Source: Roseibium porphyridii
Lineage (GTDB): Bacteria > Pseudomonadota > Alphaproteobacteria > Rhizobiales > Stappiaceae
Assembly: GCF_026191725.2 (NCBI RefSeq)
Contig: NZ_CP120863.1
Location: 5,188,001 to 5,252,000 of the forward strand
Length of the DNA: 64,000 nucleotides
Direction: 5' to 3'
Below the pieces are notes generated by a model. The model searched no databases. It saw only the letters and a program-made list of their open reading frames with translations, and was not told where the DNA came from. Positions 45,326 to 54,246 of the stretch are shown here, in pieces (the stretch's first letter is position 1; every line of letters begins with the position of its first letter). A program made the position numbers and the translations under genes.

Positions 45326-45517
45326 GCGGTCGCGTTAGGGTCAAATTCCGTCGACAACTTTGAAGCCGGATGTAGACTGTTGCGTTTTGGGAAAAAGCGT
45401 CAAAACGAAACTTCTTGCCGGTTATCTGTAGAGAGATCGATATCATTTCGAATGTGCTGGTGATGCACATTTTCAGTTTTGACATTTGAGCTGGCTGCAG
45501 AAGCAAATTCTGAGAGC

Positions 45518-46423
45518 CTAAGAATCCAGACGAAGTATTCTAAGAGACTTGGAGAGTATCCGGCAAAGCGCGTTTTCGACAGGCGTCTGATTGCTGCGCG
45601 ACGGGATAAGCAGGCCGATTTTCAGGTCCTTCAAGAAGTTCGACTTCAAGTGAATATAACGCAGTTTTCCTGCTTCGATTTCATCCAGAAAACCGATCTT
45701 GGAATAGAGCCCAATGCCATGACCCTTCAAGATCATCGACCTTGCGAGCGGAAGCGAATTCGTGAAACAGGCCGTCTTGAGCGGGATGGTATTGTCGGCA
45801 AGAGCAAGATTGACCAGGGATCGTTCCGACAGCGCGTCGTAGGACCGTATTAGAGGAAATGGGATGAGATCTTCGATTTCCAGCGCATCGCGTTCTGCAA
45901 GCGGGTGGTCGTTGTTCAGTATCGCGCCAATCGGTGCAGATTTCTCAGTGTGCACGCGGACACCGGGGTGCAGGTCATTGCTAAATGAAATGCCGATCCC
46001 CGCCTCTCCTTCCGCAACGGCCCGGACAATGTTGTCCGGCTGAGCCGTGCGGATCGTATAGGTGATGCTCGGATAGTCACGGGAAAATTGATCAATCGTT
46101 GAAGGCAACAAACTGAGCGCTACAGAGTCCAAGGATGCAATATCGATGTGCCCTGCGCGCATCTCTCGAATGTCGGCGACGACATGCATGATCTTTTCAT
46201 AGTCGAAGATTGTTTGTCGGCAGTGTTCCAGCACGACAGCACCAGCCGCTGTCAACTCAACACCTTCTGCATGCCTGTCAAACAATCTGACCCCCAATCG
46301 TTCTTCGATATCAAGGATCTTGCGATTAACGGAGGACGAGGACACGTGCAGAACAGCTGCAGCCCGCCGGATCGATCCTTGCCGAGCGACTTCATCAAAA
46401 TAGCTCAAAAACTTGCTGTGCAT
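45518..46423 (-). CDS. LysR-family transcriptional regulator of the catabolic island
   Basis: A 301-residue LysR regulator with HTH VARQGSIRRAAAVLHVSSSSV, described in part, then RKILDIEERLGVRLFDRHAEGV. The effector domain follows from about residue 90. It is divergent from the ten-gene operon beginning at 46559 and an inverted repeat of LysR type (46442-46458) lies between them, so it is most likely the specific regulator of that operon. Confidence 0.92.
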   Translation of the reverse strand: MHSKFLSYFDEVARQGSIRRAAAVLHVSSSSVNRKILDIEERLGVRLFDRHAEGVELTAAGAVVLEHCRQTIFDYEKIMHVVADIREMRAGHIDIASLDSVALSLLPSTIDQFSRDYPSITYTIRTAQPDNIVRAVAEGEAGIGISFSNDLHPGVRVHTEKSAPIGAILNNDHPLAERDALEIEDLIPFPLIRSYDALSERSLVNLALADNTIPLKTACFTNSLPLARSMILKGHGIGLYSKIGFLDEIEAGKLRYIHLKSNFLKDLKIGLLIPSRSNQTPVENALCRILSKSLRILRLDS

Positions 46424-46441
46424 TCGAGGAGGTCCTTAGGT

Positions 46442-46458
46442 GATGCAAAAAAGGCATC
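46442..46458. promoter_or_regulatory. LysR-type operator of the catabolic island
   Basis: GATGC (46442-46446) and GCATC (46454-46458) form an inverted repeat over 17 bases with T-N11-A spacing, located between the divergent LysR gene and the ABC transporter operon. Confidence 0.55.
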
Positions 46459-46558
46459 GCTATGCGCCGAAACAAATTCTATTCGCAGCGCTAACGCTCC
46501 GTCTAGGCTGAAAAGAAAACTGGGAGATACAAAAATTACCTACCAGGAGACGGGAAAC

Positions 46559-47590
46559 ATGACGAACAGGGGACTAAACCGCCGGCATCTTCTTCAGGGA
46601 TTTGGCACAGCCGCAGGATTGGCGGCAACGGGAACATTTCTTTCAATCGGCCCTTCAACGGCAGCCGACTTCAAAATCAAGATGCAACTCGGCTGGCTTG
46701 CATCCAACGGTATTCTCGGCGAAGTGATGGCCGACAAGCTTGGCTATTTCGCCGAGGAGGGGCTCGAACTGGAAATTGTCCCTGGCGGCCCAAACATTGA
46801 TGGTGTGGCTTCGGTTGCTTCGGGCGCGAACAACTTCGGTTCGATTTCGTCCTCTCCGTCTCTGATGCTGGCGCGCTCCGCCGGACTGCCGATCAAATGT
46901 GTCGCGGCTGGCTATCAGCAACACCCTTTCACTTACTTCTCCATGGAAGCCAATCCGGTGCGCAAACCGGAAGACTTGATAGGCAAGAAGGTGGCCACTC
47001 AAGGAACCGCGCGCATCCTTCTGCGTGCGCTCCTGGCCAAAAACGGCATTGACGAGAGCCAGGTTGAAGTCTCAGTCATGGGCGGTGACATGGCACCGCT
47101 CAAGGTTGGGCAGGTCGACGTGGCAACCGGGTGGCAAACCAATGTTGGCGCGCTCTCCGTGCTTGGAGACGAGCGCGTGGATATGAAACTCTGGGATGCC
47201 GGTATCCAGCTCTACGCAAATCCCTACTACACGACCGACAGCGTACTGCAGGAAAACAGCGACAAAATCGTCGGTGCTATTCGGGCCATCTCAAAGGGAT
47301 GGGGTGCCGTGTATGAAGATCCGACAGCCGGCGTCGATGCGCTTGTCGAACGGTATCCAAATCTCGACAAGGCGAGCGAAATGAACGCGGTCGACCTCGT
47401 CCTTGGTTTCTCCTTTAACGACAAGACGAAGGCTGGCGGCTGGGGCATCATGAGTGCAGATAACTGGCAGGAACAGATCGATACCTACGACAGCCTGGGC
47501 CAATTCACCAACGGTGCGCCGGAACTGTCAGACATCATGACGTTGGACATTCTGGAAGCCACCAAAGATGTCCGTCCAACATTTGGCTAA
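46559..47590 (+). CDS. ABC transporter substrate-binding protein (NMT1/SsuA-like)
   Basis: A 343-residue receptor starting at the ATG at 46559 (AGGAG ten bases upstream). It carries a twin-arginine signal, [10 protein letters not shown] at residues 7-16, so it is exported folded by Tat. The mature domain matches the NMT1/THI5-like group: [20 protein letters not shown] and the following [16 protein letters not shown] are typical. This group binds pyrimidines, sulfonates, nitrate or taurine-like compounds; the ligand here is unknown. It is the first gene of the island operon and overlaps the next gene by 23 bases. Confidence 0.9.
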   Translation: MTNRGLNRRHLLQGFGTAAGLAATGTFLSIGPSTAADFKIKMQLGWLASNGILGEVMADKLGYFAEEGLELEIVPGGPNIDGVASVASGANNFGSISSSPSLMLARSAGLPIKCVAAGYQQHPFTYFSMEANPVRKPEDLIGKKVATQGTARILLRALLAKNGIDESQVEVSVMGGDMAPLKVGQVDVATGWQTNVGALSVLGDERVDMKLWDAGIQLYANPYYTTDSVLQENSDKIVGAIRAISKGWGAVYEDPTAGVDALVERYPNLDKASEMNAVDLVLGFSFNDKTKAGGWGIMSADNWQEQIDTYDSLGQFTNGAPELSDIMTLDILEATKDVRPTFG

Positions 47591-48389
47591 GGTTGCGGAC
47601 GTTGAGCCGCAACAGGATTTGGCAAGCCGCGAGATTGCGGCCTGCCTCTCCCACGCTTCGGTGAAATTCGGACGTTTCACTGCCCTTGAAGACATCAGCC
47701 TGGAAATCGGCGAAGGCGAATTCTGGACAATATTGGGACCATCAGGATGCGGTAAATCAACCATGTTGAGGTTGGTGTCCGACTTGGTCCCTGCTGCAAA
47801 AGGCAATGTTGAGATTCTCGGCAAAACCACTGAAGAGGCAAGGTTGGCCCGGGAATTCGCCTTTGTTTTCCAGGACGCAACCTTGTTGCCTTGGCGCAGT
47901 GCGATCGAAAACGTGCAATTGCCGCTGGAAATTGGCCGCAAGCGGGGCGTTCAACTACCCAAATCTGACAAGAGCCCAAGCGAGCTTCTGGAACTTGTCG
48001 GATTGAAGGGCCGTGAGGATGCGTTGCCCCATGAGCTTTCCGGAGGCATGCGTCAACGCGTTGCGATCGCGCGCGCATTGGTTTGCAAACCAAAGCTCTT
48101 ACTGATGGACGAACCCTTCGGCGCGCTTGATGAAATGACGCGCGATCATTTGAACATTCAGCTACGTGACATATGGCGGGAAACAGGCGTCACCATTTTG
48201 TTCGTGACACACTCGATACCCGAAGCTGTCTTCCTCGGACAAAAGGTCTTGATGCTGCGAGCCAACCCTGGCCGGGTCAAGGAGGTTGTCGACATCGACC
48301 TGCCGGACGGACGTCAGATCGCCTTGCGTGAGACACCGGAGTTCAACCGCTATTGCGGGCAGCTTCGGCAACTTCTGGAGGACTGCTGA
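47568..48389 (+). CDS. ABC transporter ATP-binding protein
   Basis: A 273-residue ATPase of the nitrate/sulfonate/taurine type. Walker [11 protein letters not shown]-loop [11 protein letters not shown], signature [15 protein letters not shown] and Walker [14 protein letters not shown] are all intact; the switch histidine lies in FVTHSIPEA. It starts within the end of the receptor gene and overlaps the permease by one base (TGATG). Confidence 0.95.
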   Translation: MSVQHLAKVADVEPQQDLASREIAACLSHASVKFGRFTALEDISLEIGEGEFWTILGPSGCGKSTMLRLVSDLVPAAKGNVEILGKTTEEARLAREFAFVFQDATLLPWRSAIENVQLPLEIGRKRGVQLPKSDKSPSELLELVGLKGREDALPHELSGGMRQRVAIARALVCKPKLLLMDEPFGALDEMTRDHLNIQLRDIWRETGVTILFVTHSIPEAVFLGQKVLMLRANPGRVKEVVDIDLPDGRQIALRETPEFNRYCGQLRQLLEDC

Positions 48390-49192
48390 TGTCCCTGGTT
48401 CAGATATCTTTAGATGCTGACGAAGAAAGAGCTGAACGGCTGAACGAGATGCGCAAACGCGCGGGCAACGTTGCCATTCCGCTCGGCACTGCAGTTTCAT
48501 TGTTGCTGATTTGGCAACTCGGTGTCCGGTTGTTCGAAGTTCCGACCTATATCGCGCCTGCACCGACAGATGTTTTGGCTGTGTTTGTGAACGAATTTTC
48601 GCTGCTTCTGCGAAATTTCTGGCCGACTTTGATCGAAAGCCTGTCAGGGTTTGTCGTGGGGAACTTGGCAGCGATCCTGATTGCAGTTGCATTTGTTCAC
48701 AGCCGGACCGTCGAAAGGGCCTTCTTCCCGATTGCCGTCTTCATCAACACGATCCCGATCCTGGCCATTGCGCCGATCCTGGTCTTGATTTTCGGTGCGG
48801 GCATGACTGCCAAGGTGGTGATTGCCGCTTTGATCTGCTTCTTCCCAACCTTGGTCAATATGGTTCGGGGATTGCAAGCCGTATCCCCTCAGACCTTGGA
48901 GTTGGCCAGGATATTGTCGGCATCCAAGGCAGAAGTGTTCTGGAAGATGAGACTGCCGTCATCGCTTCCATTTTTGTTTTCAGCGCTGAAGATCGCGGCA
49001 ACAACCTGCGTGATTGGTGCAATCGTTGGCGAATGGATCGGGGCTGATGTCGGCCTCGGTGCGTTGATAATCGACAGCACGTTCAATTTCCGTTCTCCGC
49101 TTCTATACGCAACCGTTTTCGTTTCCTCGGGCCTGTCGGTGCTGCTGTTCACTGCCGTTTCGGTCACAGAGAAACTCGTCATTCGCTGGTAG
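48389..49192 (+). CDS. ABC transporter permease (SsuC/TauC-like)
   Basis: A 267-residue membrane protein with six hydrophobic segments. The EAA-type loop ELARILSASKAEVFWKMRLP and AIVGEWIGADVGLGALI are typical of the permeases that pair with NMT1-like receptors. The ATG at 48389 overlaps the stop codon of the ATPase gene. Confidence 0.93.
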   Translation: MSLVQISLDADEERAERLNEMRKRAGNVAIPLGTAVSLLLIWQLGVRLFEVPTYIAPAPTDVLAVFVNEFSLLLRNFWPTLIESLSGFVVGNLAAILIAVAFVHSRTVERAFFPIAVFINTIPILAIAPILVLIFGAGMTAKVVIAALICFFPTLVNMVRGLQAVSPQTLELARILSASKAEVFWKMRLPSSLPFLFSALKIAATTCVIGAIVGEWIGADVGLGALIIDSTFNFRSPLLYATVFVSSGLSVLLFTAVSVTEKLVIRW

Positions 49193-49239
49193 CTGCTCGA
49201 AGCATCAGCTGTTCAGAATGTGAAACAAGGAACAAGCTT

Positions 49240-50607
49240 ATGACAGAACGTCATACAACAACCGTACAGGTGGAAGGGGCGCAACTCCCCGTGGTTGCAG
49301 ACTGTGATGTCGTCGTGATTGGCGCAGGCCCTGCCGGTCATGCCGCAGCGGTGTCTGCCGCGCGCAACGGTGCGTCCGTCACCCTACTTGAGCGCTATCA
49401 CCACTTGGGCGGCATGGCCTCCGGCGGGATGGTGCTTGTGCTCGACGATATGGTCAACGAAGGCAACGAGATCGTCACCACCGGAATTGTGAGCGAATTT
49501 GTGGAGCGGATGGAGCGTCAAGACGCTGCTGTGTATCCACCGCCAGAAGAATGCCAAACCAATTGGGACGCGTGGCAAAAATGGTCCCGCTGGGGATGCA
49601 TCGATTTTCACAAGGCCATGATGCCTCAGCCGATCATTCACGCCGTCGCTTTTGATCCCGATGCATGGAAGCGCGTCAGCCTGGACATGGTTGTCGAAGC
49701 AAAGGTCAACCTGCGAACGCACAGCTGGTTTTCCGATGTATTGATGGAAGGCGGCCGCATCACAGGTGTTATCGCTCAGACCAAATTGGGCCGTCAGGCC
49801 ATTCGCGCACGGTATATGGTCGACGCAACCGGTGATTTGGACGTGGGTGTTGCTGCTGGGGCGACATACACCACCGGGCAGTACATTGTTACGACAGTGT
49901 TCCGCATGGCCAATGTCGACACGGACAAGGCGATCGCGTTCGAATTCTCCGACCCGGAAGAATACAAGCGCCTTGATCGTGAGGCCCGTCGCCGGATCGG
50001 TGGTGCTTGGGGTATGTGGTGGCTGAAAACACCTCTCCCGGGCATTGTATGGTGCAATTGCCCGCATATGCCCGGATACGACGGTTTGTCCGTGGAAGAT
50101 ATGGTGACTTCCGAGATCGAGGGCCGCGAACGCATGATGAAACTTCATCAATTCGCAAAGGAGAATATTCCCGGCTTTGAGAATGCAACCATGTTGGGTG
50201 CTGCTGAGCAGATGGGCATCCGTCAGACGCGGCTCCTGCAGGGAGAGTATGTCGTCAGCAAAGACGATGTGAAGTCACGGCGGTATTTTGAGGACACGGT
50301 GTGCCGAGGTAGAGATTACTACACGCCCTATCGCGCCCTGCTGCCGAAAGGCATCGACAACTTGATCGTTGCCGGCCGCCACTACTCCGTTGAAAGCGAC
50401 GCACAGAAACTCTCGCGCGAGATTCCGCCCTGCATGGCACAGGGAGAGGCGGCTGGCATTGCGGCGGCCTTGGCCCTGAATGGCGACATCCCGCTCCGCG
50501 CCGTTGACTACAAGGCAATCCAAAAACAAATGCGCTCTCAAGGCGCAGATCCGGGAGACAGACCGTCGCCAAATGCACTGATCGAAGATCCGGTAGCGGC
50601 GGAATAA
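49240..50607 (+). CDS. FAD-dependent oxidoreductase
   Basis: A 455-residue flavoprotein of the FAD_oxidored group. The dinucleotide motif is GAGPAG at residues 28-33, with the acidic ribose-binding residue in LLERYHHLGG, and the C-terminal NLIVAGRHYSVESDAQK closes the FAD site. There is no covalent flavin motif or signal peptide. A 7Fe ferredoxin two genes on may be its electron partner. It is probably a dehydrogenase or reductase of the pathway's substrate; the exact reaction is unknown. Confidence 0.88.
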   Translation: MTERHTTTVQVEGAQLPVVADCDVVVIGAGPAGHAAAVSAARNGASVTLLERYHHLGGMASGGMVLVLDDMVNEGNEIVTTGIVSEFVERMERQDAAVYPPPEECQTNWDAWQKWSRWGCIDFHKAMMPQPIIHAVAFDPDAWKRVSLDMVVEAKVNLRTHSWFSDVLMEGGRITGVIAQTKLGRQAIRARYMVDATGDLDVGVAAGATYTTGQYIVTTVFRMANVDTDKAIAFEFSDPEEYKRLDREARRRIGGAWGMWWLKTPLPGIVWCNCPHMPGYDGLSVEDMVTSEIEGRERMMKLHQFAKENIPGFENATMLGAAEQMGIRQTRLLQGEYVVSKDDVKSRRYFEDTVCRGRDYYTPYRALLPKGIDNLIVAGRHYSVESDAQKLSREIPPCMAQGEAAGIAAALALNGDIPLRAVDYKAIQKQMRSQGADPGDRPSPNALIEDPVAAE

Positions 50608-50618
50608 CAGAGGCTCAA

Positions 50619-51785
50619 ATGTCAGAGAAAACCATGCCGCTCGATGGCATCCGCGTCATCGATTTCACACAAGTCATGCTAGGTCCCTGCGCGACACAGA
50701 CATTGGGTGACCTGGGCGCCGACGTCATCAAGGTCGAACGTCCCGGTGCAGGCGATCTCAGCCGTGGCTTTTACGGAAAGCATACGGAAGAAGCGATGAA
50801 CAATGCGGTTTTTGCCTCGCTGAACCGCAACAAGCGATCTGTCGAAATTGACACCAAGTCGGCGGAAGGGCACCAGCAGGTTCTAGACCTGGTGAAGACA
50901 GCTGATGTTGTTGTCGACAACTTCCGGGCAGGCGTAATGGATCGCCTCGGCTTTGGCTATGCGGCGTTGTCAAAGCTAAATCCGAGGATTATTTGCGCCT
51001 CCGGAACGGGTTTCGGTTCGAGTGGTCCTTACGCACATAAAGGCGGGCAGGATGTGCTGGCGCAAGCCATGACTGGCGTTATGGAAAAGACGCAGGACCC
51101 GTCGATACCGAAATCCATCTACCCAACCACCTTGTGCGATTATTCGGCGGGCATGCATCTTGTCCAGGGAATCCTGGCAGCGTTGCTGATGCGGGACAAG
51201 ACCGGCCACGGTCAGAAGGTCGAGGTATCGCTCTATGACAGCATGATCGCGATGCAGATGCAGGAAGCAGCACAGTGGTCCAAGCATAGAGAAGTGTTGA
51301 ACTGGGCCGCCATGCCTCTAACCGGCGTCTTCGACACGGCTGATGGAGCGATCGTCATTGTCGGAGCATTCAAGGCCAATCCGCTGCAAGACATTTGCAC
51401 CGCACTTGAGATCGAAGATCTGTCGCCGGAGTATCCGACGCTCGATGTTCAACGCCAGCACAAGCCATTTCTGCAGCAGCGCTTCCGTGACGCCATTGCC
51501 GAAAACACTTCGGCCTATTGGCTCGAACGGCTTGAGGAGCAGGATCTTCTTTGCGCACCGGTTCGTTCCCTCGGGGAAGCGCTTGCTGATCCACAGACAA
51601 AAATCAACGGGATGCTGCATGAAGTCCAGCACCCGGTTCTCGGCGACATCACATTAACAGGTTCACCCGTACACCTGAGTGACGCACCGGTTCTCATCCG
51701 CCATCTTCCGCCCCGGTTGGGCGAGCATACTGAAGAAGTGCTCCAGGAACTGGCAGTGCTCCTGGCCCAAGAGGCGGCTGAATGA
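50619..51785 (+). CDS. CaiB/BaiF-type (family III) CoA-transferase
   Basis: A 388-residue cytoplasmic enzyme. The family marks are the N-terminal DGIRVIDFTQVMLGPCATQT and the aspartate at 174 in the CDYSAGMH segment, the position of the CoA-thioester-forming residue. It would activate an acid as its CoA thioester for the crotonase encoded next. The start has GAGG a few bases upstream. It overlaps the crotonase gene by four bases. Confidence 0.94.
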   Translation: MSEKTMPLDGIRVIDFTQVMLGPCATQTLGDLGADVIKVERPGAGDLSRGFYGKHTEEAMNNAVFASLNRNKRSVEIDTKSAEGHQQVLDLVKTADVVVDNFRAGVMDRLGFGYAALSKLNPRIICASGTGFGSSGPYAHKGGQDVLAQAMTGVMEKTQDPSIPKSIYPTTLCDYSAGMHLVQGILAALLMRDKTGHGQKVEVSLYDSMIAMQMQEAAQWSKHREVLNWAAMPLTGVFDTADGAIVIVGAFKANPLQDICTALEIEDLSPEYPTLDVQRQHKPFLQQRFRDAIAENTSAYWLERLEEQDLLCAPVRSLGEALADPQTKINGMLHEVQHPVLGDITLTGSPVHLSDAPVLIRHLPPRLGEHTEEVLQELAVLLAQEAAE

Positions 51786-52555
51786 GCATCGAATTCGACG
51801 TCGAAGGGCATGTTGCAAGGGTCACAATCAACCGGCCCGAAAGCATGAATGCGGTTGATTTGGCAAGCCATTCAAGGCTCGGTGAGATCTGGACCGAAGT
51901 GGAGGCCAACCCGGATATTCGTTGTGCTGTTCTGACGGGCGCCGGCACGAAGTCTTTTTGCGCCGGCGCGGATCTGAAAGAAAACACCGGGATGACTGGT
52001 GTTGAATATTGGAAGAGCATCAGTGATGCCGGGTTTTCCGGGATTGCACTCCGCGAGATGACGACGCCGGTGATCGCACGGGTCAATGGTTTGGCGCTCG
52101 GCGGTGGTTTGGAAATGGTGCTCGGATGCGACATCGTGGTAGCCGCAAGCACCGCCCGGTTCGGTTTGCCCGAAGCCAGAGTTGGTCGTGTGCCCTTGGA
52201 TGGTGGCATGGTGCTGTTGCCACGGATCCTGCCGCGAAATATCGCCATGGGCATGATGATGACCGGCCGTTTGATCCCGGCTGCGGAGATTGCATCCCAC
52301 GGTTTGATCAATTCGGTGGTGGAACCAGAAGAGCTTGATGCAGAAGTCGAACTCTGGGTCGAGGATGTCTTAAGCTGCGCACCGCTTAGTCTGAAAGCCA
52401 TCAAAGCTGTGTCCCGGCAAACGTCTCATTTGCCGGTCCAGGATGCTTTCCGGTATCCGGCGCAAGAGTTGGAAGCCGCACTCGTGTCCGATGATGCTGA
52501 TGAGGGTGTCGCCGCATTCCGTGCGAAAAGGCCGGCCGTCTGGAGGGGACGTTGA
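51782..52555 (+). CDS. Enoyl-CoA hydratase/isomerase (crotonase family)
   Basis: A 257-residue crotonase. The CoA-binding ATGA/oxyanion region reads GAGTKSFCAGADLKEN, and the second conserved segment is NGLALGGGLEMVLGCDIVVAA followed by GLPEARVGRVPLDGG. The exact acid/base glutamates depend on the subfamily, so hydration, isomerisation or C-C cleavage are all possible. It overlaps the CoA-transferase gene and precedes a ferredoxin gene. Confidence 0.93.
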   Translation: MSIEFDVEGHVARVTINRPESMNAVDLASHSRLGEIWTEVEANPDIRCAVLTGAGTKSFCAGADLKENTGMTGVEYWKSISDAGFSGIALREMTTPVIARVNGLALGGGLEMVLGCDIVVAASTARFGLPEARVGRVPLDGGMVLLPRILPRNIAMGMMMTGRLIPAAEIASHGLINSVVEPEELDAEVELWVEDVLSCAPLSLKAIKAVSRQTSHLPVQDAFRYPAQELEAALVSDDADEGVAAFRAKRPAVWRGR

Positions 52556-52559
52556 AACA

Positions 52560-52907
52560 ATGACCCTTGTCATCACCAGCACCTGCATTGACGTCAAGGA
52601 TGGAATTTGCACCACAGCATGCCCGGTTGACTGCATCTACGAAGGCGAACGGATGTTCTACATCCACCCGACCGAATGCATTGAGTGTGGCATGTGCGAA
52701 AGCATCTGCCCTGTGGATGCCATTCGATATGCAGATGAAGTCGAGGAAAGTCAGAGGCCGTTCCTGGCGTTGAATGAGGCAGCCTTTCACGACGCCACAG
52801 GAGCTGTGAGTGAACCCGGCGGATGGAGCAAGGGGGACAAGCCGCTCCGAGACCCTCCCAGTCTCGCAGTGCTCGCCAAAAAATACATCAAAGAAGGAGT
52901 GGCTTGA
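52560..52907 (+). CDS. 7Fe (3Fe-4S/4Fe-4S) ferredoxin
   Basis: A 115-residue ferredoxin. Cysteines fall at 9, 17, 21, 25, 40, 43, 46 and 50, the same spacing as in Azotobacter-type 7Fe ferredoxin I, in which C9, C17 and C50 would hold a 3Fe-4S cluster and C21, C40, C43 and C46 a 4Fe-4S cluster. The chosen ATG at 52560 follows GGAGG. It shares its stop with the next start codon (TGATG). It probably carries electrons for the flavoprotein of this operon. Confidence 0.93.
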   Translation: MTLVITSTCIDVKDGICTTACPVDCIYEGERMFYIHPTECIECGMCESICPVDAIRYADEVEESQRPFLALNEAAFHDATGAVSEPGGWSKGDKPLRDPPSLAVLAKKYIKEGVA

Positions 52908-53788
52908 TGCAAGGCGTGATTGCAGCTGTTCCCACACCAGTGGATAGTGGCTTGAAGCCGTTGAAAGCGCCCTTTCTGGAGCACTGCAAGTGGGCGCTGG
53001 AAAACGGTTGCGACGGTCTCAACATTCTCGGGTCGACCGGAGAAGCCAATTCGTTTGACGTAAGCAGCCGCAGCCAGATTATGGCGTGGGCCGCCGAGGC
53101 TGTTCCACATACCAAGCTCATGGTCGGTACGGGCACTCCCTCGCTGGCCGAAACCATCGGTCTGACGATCAAGGCCGACGATCTGGGCTACCCGGTCGCT
53201 CTGGTGTTGCCACCATACTATTACAAGCCGTTGAGCAACCTTGGTCTGAAAGCCTGGTACTTGGCGCTTCATGAGGCTTTGGGCGAGCGCTCAATACAAA
53301 TCTATTTCTATAACTTCCCGCAAATGACGGGCCTCACCCTTCCTGTTGAAATGATTGCCGAATTGGCTTTGAACCTGCCGGATCGGTTCACCGGGATCAA
53401 GGATTCTTCGGGTGATCTGGCCTATTGCCGCGCGATTGTCGCAGCCGCACCTTCTCTCAAGGTGTTTCCCAGCTCCGAAACAGCGCTGCAAACTGCAGGG
53501 GATGATGGTTTTGCGGGCTGCATATCGGCAAGCGTTAACGTGACCGCACCCCTTGCCGCGCAGGTTTGGGCAGATCGTGCGAAACCCTCTGAGACGGTTT
53601 GTACGGAAATTGCAAGACAAAGAGGCTTAATCGCAGGCCCTGCGCTGATCCCGACCATCAAGTATCTAGTCGCTGAGCGATCCGGAAATTTGCAATGGCA
53701 GCGCGTGCTTCCGCCATTCGTAGCCCTGGATGCAAAGACCGGCCAGGATCTGCACCAGGAGCTTAACCGGAGTGCATCTGATTTATGA
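52907..53788 (+). CDS. Dihydrodipicolinate synthase-family lyase/aldolase
   Basis: A 293-residue class I aldolase of the DapA/NanA/KdgA family. The Schiff-base lysine is K165 (FTGIKDSSGD), the phenolic tyrosine Y135 (YFYNFP) and the pyruvate-binding loop LGSTGEANSF (GSTGE at 42-46). Since lysine synthesis genes are elsewhere, the context points to retro-aldol cleavage or dehydration of a 2-oxo acid in a degradative route, not to DapA itself. Confidence 0.92.
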   Translation: MQGVIAAVPTPVDSGLKPLKAPFLEHCKWALENGCDGLNILGSTGEANSFDVSSRSQIMAWAAEAVPHTKLMVGTGTPSLAETIGLTIKADDLGYPVALVLPPYYYKPLSNLGLKAWYLALHEALGERSIQIYFYNFPQMTGLTLPVEMIAELALNLPDRFTGIKDSSGDLAYCRAIVAAAPSLKVFPSSETALQTAGDDGFAGCISASVNVTAPLAAQVWADRAKPSETVCTEIARQRGLIAGPALIPTIKYLVAERSGNLQWQRVLPPFVALDAKTGQDLHQELNRSASDL

Positions 53789-54237
53789 AAGAGCTGATCT
53801 GGACAAAGCGCTTCATGACGCTTTGCAATCATATCGCGGAGTGGTCTGAGGACCCGGATTTTCAGGTCGGATGCGTGATCATCTCGCCTGAGGGGCACGA
53901 GATCCGGTCGACCGGTTACAATGGCTTTGCACGTGGTGTCAAATCTGATCAACCCGCACGCTATGACCGTAAAAGCGGCGAGAAGTTTTTCTGGTTCGAA
54001 CATGCCGAGCGCAATGCGATTTACAATGCAGCCCGTTCGGGTGTCTCTCTTGCCGGCTGCACACTCTACGTCAATCGGTTTCCCTGCGCGGATTGCGGAC
54101 GGGCGATCATTCAGGCCGGCATTCCCCATATCGTTGCACCGCCTATCCCGGTAGCAGATGGTGCGCTCGATTACAGCTTTCAGGTTTCGCAGCAAATGCT
54201 GTGTGAAGCCGGTGTTCAAATTACCGAATTCGAGTGA
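53785..54237 (+). CDS. dCMP/cytidine deaminase-like zinc protein
   Basis: A 150-residue protein of the deoxycytidylate-deaminase fold. Zinc ligands and the catalytic glutamate are visible: H73-A-E75 (FEHAERNAIY) and C101-x-x-C104 (PCADCGRAI). It overlaps the lyase gene by four bases. In a catabolic operon it may deaminate a pathway intermediate rather than dCMP. Confidence 0.9.
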   Translation: MKELIWTKRFMTLCNHIAEWSEDPDFQVGCVIISPEGHEIRSTGYNGFARGVKSDQPARYDRKSGEKFFWFEHAERNAIYNAARSGVSLAGCTLYVNRFPCADCGRAIIQAGIPHIVAPPIPVADGALDYSFQVSQQMLCEAGVQITEFE

Positions 54238-54246
54238 GGTTCTCAT

